Below, piece after piece: positions 1 to 3,619 of a stretch of 6,588 nt of DNA. Origin of the DNA: Nitriliruptoraceae bacterium (GTDB taxonomy: Bacteria; Actinomycetota; Nitriliruptoria; Nitriliruptorales; Nitriliruptoraceae); assembly GCA_007120485.1 (NCBI GenBank), contig SKNP01000461.1:1-6588 (forward strand), given 5' to 3'. The translations under genes were made by a program, and so were the position numbers. Numbering within the stretch: position 1 is the first letter of the stretch; each line of letters begins with the position of its first letter. The notes below the pieces were generated by a model. The model had not been told where the DNA came from. It saw nothing but the letters and a program-made list of their open reading frames with translations, and did no database searches.

Positions 1-11
1 CGATCGCGAGC

Positions 12-419
12 TCAGGGACCGTTCCGTCGCTGGCGCGTCGCACGAACGACGAGCGCGACCAGCACACCGATCAACGCCACCTGCGCCACCCGGATCGACA
101 GGCCCCAGACCTCGAACGCTGGCTCGCGTTCGGCGCTGATGACGACGTACATCCCGATCATCGTCACCTGGAGGATCGCCGTACCCAGCCACAGCAGACG
201 ACCTGCGAACCGCCAGAGCAGTACAGCCAGGACCAGGAACACGACGCCGGCGACCCCGAGGATCGCGACCTCACCGGACTCCGCCCCCGCGACGGCTGGG
301 AGCACCCCTGCCCAGATCAGGCCGTAGAGCAGTGCGATGAGGCCAGCGATCCCTGCGGCCGTTCGCTGCAAGGTCTCCGTGGCGTCGGGGGCGGTGGTGG
401 CGTGGTCCGCGGTGGTCAC
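12..419 (-). CDS. Small four-helix integral membrane protein, unknown function
   Basis: Encodes 135 residues from a GTG start at 419, chosen because a strong GAGGAGG ribosome site (427-433) lies seven bases upstream. The reading frame stays open to 458, but that extension has no comparable ribosome site. The protein has a short polar N-terminus rich in Thr and Ala (residues 1-18). Four hydrophobic segments follow at roughly 21-41, 49-69, 73-95 and 103-126, and the C-terminal tail is basic (RATRQRRNGP), which suggests a cytoplasmic C-terminus. I see no catalytic motif, cysteine pair or metal-binding cluster, so no reaction can be assigned. It lies divergent to another 135-residue four-helix gene. 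The equal length is probably coincidence, because the two proteins are not obviously alike in sequence. I do not recognise the family. That the gene is real is well supported by its ribosome site, membrane pattern and GC-rich third positions. Confidence 0.8.
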   Translation of the reverse strand: MTTADHATTAPDATETLQRTAAGIAGLIALLYGLIWAGVLPAVAGAESGEVAILGVAGVVFLVLAVLLWRFAGRLLWLGTAILQVTMIGMYVVISAEREPAFEVWGLSIRVAQVALIGVLVALVVRATRQRRNGP

Positions 420-426
420 GATCGTT

Positions 427-433
427 CCTCCTC
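427..433 (-). promoter_or_regulatory. Ribosome binding site fixing the GTG start of the left-hand gene
   Basis: On the minus strand this reads GAGGAGG, seven bases before the GTG at 419. It decides in favour of GTG-419 over the upstream in-frame start at 458. Confidence 0.75.
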
Positions 434-449
434 GACCGCACACGCGGTC
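434..449. repeat. Perfect inverted repeat, 6-bp arms, next to the ribosome site of the left gene
   Basis: GACCGC, four bases ACAC, then GCGGTC form a perfect dyad that abuts the GAGGAGG ribosome site of the minus-strand gene. In DNA it could be an operator half-site pair. In the leader RNA it could be a small hairpin beside the ribosome site. Six-bp dyads arise fairly often by chance in GC-rich DNA, so a function is only possible. Confidence 0.35.
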
Positions 450-492
450 ACCCAGCACCCGTTCAGGATGCGCTCACCGACCGGGAGCAACG

Positions 493-508
493 AGGGGCGA
501 AGGCCCCT
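493..508. repeat. Perfect inverted repeat, 6-bp arms, upstream of the plus-strand membrane gene
   Basis: AGGGGC, four bases GAAG, then GCCCCT form a perfect dyad. It overlaps the start of a weak candidate -35 box (CTGACG, 507-512), which has a possible -10 (CATCGT, 531-536) 18 bp further on. That would put transcription start near 543, just before the ribosome site at 550-555. There is no T-tract, so it does not look like a Rho-independent terminator. An operator role is possible but unproven. Confidence 0.3.
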
Positions 509-561
509 GACGTCGGGGATCGACGGACGGCATCGTGGGAGTTGGCCACGGGAGGTCGCCG

Positions 562-969
562 ATGACGACGGTCGAGGCTCGCGTTCCAGCCCGGACGCCG
601 GCCAGAACGATCCTGCTCTGGCTCGAGGCGGTGCTGGCCATCGGCGCGTTCGGCGGCGCAGCCGGGCTCGTCCTCGCCGGTCCGGAGATGCTCGGCGACG
701 CCGTGGTCGCGGACCTGCCCTTCGCCTCGCCGGTCTTCGCCGGGATCGCGCTCGCGATCGTCAACGGCCTGCTCCCCACGGTCGCCTTCGTCGCGGAGCT
801 CCGTGGAGCCCGGTGGGCGGTCGCCGGCCATCTCCTGGTCGGATCCGCGCTGGTCGCGTGGATCGTCGTACAGGTGGCGTTCCTCGGCTGGCCGCCCCAC
901 TGGCTCCAGATCACCTACTTCGTCTACGGCTGGGGCATCCTCGGCCTGGCGGCGAAGGCTCGTACCTGA
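562..969 (+). CDS. Small four-helix integral membrane protein, unknown function
   Basis: Encodes 135 residues from the ATG at 562, which follows a GGGAGG ribosome site (550-555) by six bases. An in-frame GTG at 535 would add nine residues but lacks such a site. After a basic N-terminus (residues 1-16, several Arg) there are four hydrophobic segments at roughly 17-39, 55-79, 84-107 and 114-133, and the protein ends shortly after the last. The loop before helix 4 contains a GWPPHWLQ stretch. Trp-Leu-Gln at this place, with a Phe-Ala-Ser-Pro-Val-Phe stretch before helix 2, resembles uncharacterised actinobacterial membrane proteins I have seen, but this is memory rather than a search. No enzymatic motif is visible. 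The gene runs convergent to the serine hydrolase, with only 26 bases between their stop codons. Confidence 0.8.
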   Translation: MTTVEARVPARTPARTILLWLEAVLAIGAFGGAAGLVLAGPEMLGDAVVADLPFASPVFAGIALAIVNGLLPTVAFVAELRGARWAVAGHLLVGSALVAWIVVQVAFLGWPPHWLQITYFVYGWGILGLAAKART

Positions 970-995
970 CCCGCGCCGTGGACCCGCGGAGCGGC

Positions 996-2144
996 TCAGC
1001 CGTCCCAGGCACGCAGGATGCGTCCCATGATGCGGAACGGTGCGCTGCGGGCGAAGAAGGTGCTCTGGTCGATTGTGCCGGCGAGGTGGAGATCGAGTTC
1101 GGGGCAGTGGAACAGCCACGTCCCGGTCACCCCGGCATGGCCGACGAGGGTGACCGGCCGCCGGCCGGGACCGGCGAGCCGACTGACGCGGAAGATCCAG
1201 GTACCGAGCCCGTAGCGGTTGGGGATCATGTTGCGCAGCAGGTTGGACCGTTCGGTCAGCAGGCCGACGGTGGCGGGATCGTTGAACAGCTCCCCCTCGA
1301 TCAGTGCCCGCTGGAAGGCCAGCAGGTCACCGGTGGTGGAGTACAGGTCGTTGGACGACTCGATCATCCCGGGCAGCTCGAGCGGCTGAGCCTTGGCGCA
1401 GATCGGTGCGGGCGCGACGGTGGGTGCGACCGACTCGGACCGGCCGGGCAGCCAGGTGTGGTCGAGGCCGACCGGGACGAAGATGCGCTCGGTCAGCAGG
1501 GCGGCGAAGGACTGGCCCGTGGCCCGTTCGAGGATCGCGATGAGCAGCTGGAAGCCGGTGTCGGAGTAGCGGGCACGCTGCCGGTCAGCACTGAGGTCCT
1601 GCGGGGGGAAGTGGGGGGTGTGCTCCTCGCGGCTCATGCGGACCAGGTCGTCGAAGGTCCACACGAGATCCTGGCCGGCCGCCAGCTGCCGGAACAGGCT
1701 CGGCCGACCCGACCTGGGCTTGTCGAAGTAGTCGGGGAGCCCGGAGGTGTGGCTGAGCAGGTGGCGGATGGTGATCGCCGGCGTGTGGTCGACACCGTCG
1801 AGCACGTGCAGCCCGTCGGTGACCTCGGTCTCCAGGTGGTCGACGATCGCGTCGTCGAGTCCGAGCTCGCCGCGCTCGGATGCTTGCAGGACCAGGGTCA
1901 CGATGAACCGTTTCGTGACGCTGGCGATGAAGAACGGCGTGCCGGGCTGCAACGGCGTCCCGGCCGCGTCGACCGGCCCGGCGGCGCCGCTCCACCGTCG
2001 TTCGCCGTCGCCGGCGGAGACGGCGAACATCGCGTGGTGGATGCTTCGGCGTGCCACCGTCCGGTCGAGCAGTTCGGTGAGCCGGCCACCGACGCCCGCA
2101 TCGACCTGGTTGTCGGGACCGGGGATCGTGTCGGGGGCTGGCAT
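996..2144 (-). CDS. Beta-lactamase-like serine hydrolase (PBP4*/EstB/class C superfamily)
   Basis: Encodes 382 residues from ATG-2144, chosen because GAAGGAG (2154-2160) lies nine bases upstream. The frame is open to 2225, but that extension is charged and has no ribosome site next to it. The protein belongs to the serine beta-lactamase / penicillin-binding-protein-like fold (Pfam Beta-lactamase, PF00144). The nucleophile motif is S75-V-T-K78 inside FFIASVTKRF. An HTSGLPDY segment (132-139), common in this family, follows. The second motif is Y193-S-D195 and the third is H336-A-G338 in GHAGVTGTW, the family's His-x-Gly variant of the Lys-Thr-Gly box. All catalytic elements are present in order and the length fits the family (about 350-400). 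No signal peptide or membrane helix is seen, so a cytoplasmic esterase, amidase or D-aminopeptidase-type role is more likely than a secreted antibiotic-degrading beta-lactamase. The substrate is unknown. A MerR-like promoter candidate lies just upstream. Confidence 0.9.
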   Translation of the reverse strand: MPAPDTIPGPDNQVDAGVGGRLTELLDRTVARRSIHHAMFAVSAGDGERRWSGAAGPVDAAGTPLQPGTPFFIASVTKRFIVTLVLQASERGELGLDDAIVDHLETEVTDGLHVLDGVDHTPAITIRHLLSHTSGLPDYFDKPRSGRPSLFRQLAAGQDLVWTFDDLVRMSREEHTPHFPPQDLSADRQRARYSDTGFQLLIAILERATGQSFAALLTERIFVPVGLDHTWLPGRSESVAPTVAPAPICAKAQPLELPGMIESSNDLYSTTGDLLAFQRALIEGELFNDPATVGLLTERSNLLRNMIPNRYGLGTWIFRVSRLAGPGRRPVTLVGHAGVTGTWLFHCPELDLHLAGTIDQSTFFARSAPFRIMGRILRAWDG

Positions 2145-2153
2145 CTGCGATCG

Positions 2154-2160
2154 CTCCTTC
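2154..2160 (-). promoter_or_regulatory. Ribosome binding site of the serine hydrolase gene
   Basis: On the minus strand this reads GAAGGAG, nine bases before ATG-2144. It selects that start over the in-frame upstream extension to 2225. Confidence 0.65.
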
Positions 2161-2183
2161 TCTGCGCGGCGTCCACGGACATG

Positions 2184-2214
2184 ACGCTCGTTCTCCAGCG
2201 AAGCTGGAGGTGAA
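2184..2214 (-). promoter_or_regulatory. Candidate MerR-type promoter/operator for the serine hydrolase gene
   Basis: On the minus strand a possible -35 box TTCACC (2214-2209) and a weak -10 box GAGCGT (2189-2184) are separated by 19 bp. Between them sits a perfect 7-bp-arm dyad, CTCCAGC-GAA-GCTGGAG on the plus strand (2193-2209). It is centred at 2201, close to the spacer midpoint at 2199. MerR-family activators are known to bind dyads lodged between promoter boxes with an over-long 19-20 bp spacer, and CTCC...GGAG arms are common among them. Transcription would start near 2177, leaving about 33 bases of leader with the ribosome site inside. The dyad is seen directly. The promoter assignment is inference, and the -10 matches consensus poorly. 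No MerR gene is present in the window. Confidence 0.4.
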
Positions 2215-2218
2215 CCCG

Positions 2219-2293
2219 ATGCCAAGAGCCGAAGGCCTTGGACCCTGGCGTCGGAGCGTGGAGCACCGGACGATCACCATGTTGCGACCGTGA
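2219..2293 (+). CDS. Possible 24-codon leader ORF upstream of the unknown gene
   Basis: ATG-2219 is preceded by GGAGGTG (2206-2212) with six bases between, as good a ribosome site as any in the window. The ORF ends at TGA 2291-2293. The 24-residue product is Arg-rich and would begin MPRAEGLGPW, with no hydrophobic stretch. The ribosome site is made by the right arm of the operator-like dyad at 2193-2209, so the resemblance could simply be a by-product of that dyad. If transcribed, RNA pairing of the dyad arms would hide the ribosome site. It could be a leader peptide, the relic of a gene start, or chance. I do not recognise the peptide. Confidence 0.2.
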   Translation: MPRAEGLGPWRRSVEHRTITMLRP

Positions 2294-2323
2294 GGTCACC
2301 GCGGCCGCTCCCGTACCGATCCT

Positions 2324-2342
2324 CCACGGCCCGCCACGGCCC
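2324..2342. repeat. Tandem direct repeat of CCACGGCCC with 10-bp spacing
   Basis: CCACGGCCC occurs at 2324-2332 and again at 2334-2342, one base apart, so equivalent positions lie ten bp (about one helical turn) apart. Such spacing suits binding of a dimeric regulator to one face of the DNA upstream of the operon beginning at 2400. In GC-rich DNA it could also be chance. Confidence 0.25.
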
Positions 2343-2399
2343 AGGGACACCGCGTCCTACGCCGCTGCTCCACGTGGCCCCATCGTTCGAGGTTGCGAC

Positions 2400-3527
2400 A
2401 TGACGACCACCACACCTGGGCACCACCTCGGGCAGCCAGCCGGCGCTGACGGGCTGCTGGTGCCGATCACGCTGCAGCTCGGCCCGATCCGACGGCTACT
2501 GGTGATCGACGTCACCGACGACCCCACCTACCGGACCCTGGAGCCCCAGGTGCTGGATGGACCGGACGGGCGCGGCCTGGTCCTGCTCGCCTACCGCCAC
2601 GACGACCACGTGGAGCTCTACGCGGAGCCGCACGTGCAGGTCGATCCCACCGGCTATGACGGTCTGGGCAAGGGCGTGCTCGGGATCCACCACACCACGT
2701 TCCGAGCGGCGCGGTTCGAGGTCACCGATGATGGCCTCAAGCTCGACGTCGCGTTCACGGCTCCCAACGGCCGGTGTGTCGAGTTACGGATGCACGAACA
2801 CGTCACCGGTTCGCGGGACGCCTTCCCGATGCTGGCCCCCGTCGGCGGCTCCTTCGACGCTCCGGCGTTCTTCCCCTTCATCTGGCTGCCGGGCCTGTCG
2901 TTCGTGCCGGTCCGCGGCACCGAGGTGGCGATCCTGGTCGACGGCGAGTCGCGGGCCATCCCCCGCCTTCCGCTGCCGGTGGGTGGGCGGCGCTGCCTGA
3001 TGGCCAGGTACGACCCCGACGTCATGGCGTGCGAGCTCAACCCCAGCCGGCTCACCGACCTTCCACGGGCGCGGGGACGTACGGCGGCCGAGGCCGAGCG
3101 GACGGAGGGTGTCGACGTCATCGACATGCATGGGCACCAAGGCATCGCCGGCGTCCGGGTCGACCGAGCGGGCTCCACGTGCGGTGTGCGACTCGACCCG
3201 CCGCTACCGGACATCGCCAGCCTGCCGTCGTCTGCCCACCACCGTGGAGCGATCCTGGTGCAGGCGGACGACCGCACGCAGCTGGCTGGGCGCTACGAGG
3301 TCCGTCGCCACGGCGACCGCGTCCACCTGCTGATCGACCGGTTCGGGCCGTGGCGCTCCCGGCACCGCCGTCCGCTGCTCGCCGTCCTGTTCCGCCTGCC
3401 GATCTTCCGCCGGTGGCCGACGACCTACCGCTGGCAGGCGACGCTCGACCTCGCCGACTCGGCCACCCCGGGTTCGCGGTGGACCTCTCGCTGGTCACGG
3501 AGCACGGGGGTGTCACCGCCGGACTGA
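2400..3527 (+). CDS. Protein of unknown function, probably frameshifted near its C-terminus
   Basis: As read, 375 residues from ATG-2400, preceded by GAGG (2389-2392) at seven bases. The frame is open from 2238, but this is the first start with a ribosome site. No signal peptide or membrane helix is evident, so it is probably cytoplasmic. The sequence alternates short hydrophobic stretches with turns, suggesting a mainly beta structure. Aromatic and proline-rich segments lie at about 153-169 (APAFFPFIWLPGLSFVP), and an Arg-rich stretch lies at about 316-340 (WRSRHRRPLL onward). Acidic and His residues are scattered (D-M-H-G-H at 242-246), but no known catalytic signature is clear. I do not recognise the family; a duplicated lipocalin-like barrel such as CrtC/AttH proteins is a guess only. 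It lies 92 bases, or 27 if the frameshift is repaired, before an ABC permease and is probably co-transcribed with it. From about residue 358 the tail SRWTSRWSRSTG looks non-native, as described in the next entry. Confidence 0.75.
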   Translation: MTTTTPGHHLGQPAGADGLLVPITLQLGPIRRLLVIDVTDDPTYRTLEPQVLDGPDGRGLVLLAYRHDDHVELYAEPHVQVDPTGYDGLGKGVLGIHHTTFRAARFEVTDDGLKLDVAFTAPNGRCVELRMHEHVTGSRDAFPMLAPVGGSFDAPAFFPFIWLPGLSFVPVRGTEVAILVDGESRAIPRLPLPVGGRRCLMARYDPDVMACELNPSRLTDLPRARGRTAAEAERTEGVDVIDMHGHQGIAGVRVDRAGSTCGVRLDPPLPDIASLPSSAHHRGAILVQADDRTQLAGRYEVRRHGDRVHLLIDRFGPWRSRHRRPLLAVLFRLPIFRRWPTTYRWQATLDLADSATPGSRWTSRWSRSTGVSPPD

Positions 3528-3592
3528 CGCGCCGCCAACTCGCGGGCGCGGCCACGACCGAACCACCCCTCCCACTGGAGACCGTCCGTTAG
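3466..3592 (+). other. Probable -1 base frameshift and displaced C-terminal tail of the unknown gene
   Basis: After Pro357 (CCG, 3468-3470) the read frame gives a Trp/Arg/Ser tail ending at 3527. If one base were added in the CCCCGGG run (3466-3472), the protein would continue as FAVDLSLVTEHGGVTAGL and end at the TAG at 3590-3592, for 397 residues. The shifted frame has third positions almost all G or C (about 19 of the first 21 codons), better than the read frame (about 14 of 18). It also gives a more ordinary residue mix and reduces the gap to the permease from 92 to 27 bases. A missing base in a short homopolymer is a typical sequencing error, but a real mutation or programmed shift cannot be excluded. 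Confidence 0.6.
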
Positions 3593-3605
3593 GGCGACGA
3601 CGCAA

Positions 3606-3611
3606 GAGAGG
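3606..3611 (+). promoter_or_regulatory. Ribosome binding site for the longer permease start
   Basis: GAGAGG lies eight bases before ATG-3620. It supports that start over the in-frame ATG at 3758, which has only a weak GGG-rich stretch ahead of it. Confidence 0.5.
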
Positions 3612-3619
3612 CCCCCGCG

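Larger units (their letters stand above)
2145..2399. other. Divergent intergenic region between serine hydrolase and unknown gene
   Basis: These 255 bases separate the hydrolase start from the unknown gene's start. They hold, from left to right, the hydrolase leader, the 7-bp-arm dyad at 2193-2209, a 24-codon ORF with a good ribosome site (2219-2293), a pair of 9-base direct repeats CCACGGCCC at 2324-2332 and 2334-2342, and the palindrome CCACGTGG at 2370-2377. I could not pick a convincing -35/-10 pair for the plus-strand operon, although its promoter should be here. The plus frame of the unknown gene is open back to 2238, but that part is compositionally odd and lacks a ribosome site. Confidence 0.5.

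Noticed and set aside
970..1003. Possible terminator between the convergent genes (CGGC-TCA-GCCG near 992-1002)
   Set aside because: The stem is only four bp, overlaps the hydrolase stop codon and has no T-tract on either strand.
463..1119. A 218-codon open frame on the minus strand
   Set aside because: It is antisense to the membrane gene at 562-969 and overlaps the 3' end of the hydrolase. The product is charged and low-complexity, with no domain.
402..2213. A 603-codon open frame on the plus strand
   Set aside because: It runs across the divergent gap, through the membrane gene at 562-969 in another frame, and antisense to the serine hydrolase with its intact catalytic motifs. The product is low-complexity Arg/Gly/Pro/Glu sequence, a usual shadow in GC-rich DNA.
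2301..2308. GCGGCCGC palindrome
   Set aside because: Eight-base G/C palindromes are expected by chance in DNA this GC-rich, and nothing else marks the site.
2238..2399. N-terminal extension of the unknown gene back to 2238
   Set aside because: It has no ribosome site, an odd composition and overlaps the intergenic control region. ATG-2400 has GAGG at good spacing.
2774..3592. A 272-codon plus-strand frame overlapping the unknown gene
   Set aside because: Most of it is an Arg/Pro/Gly-rich shadow of the real frame. Only its last part, from about 3473, looks genuine, and I treat that as the displaced tail of the unknown gene.
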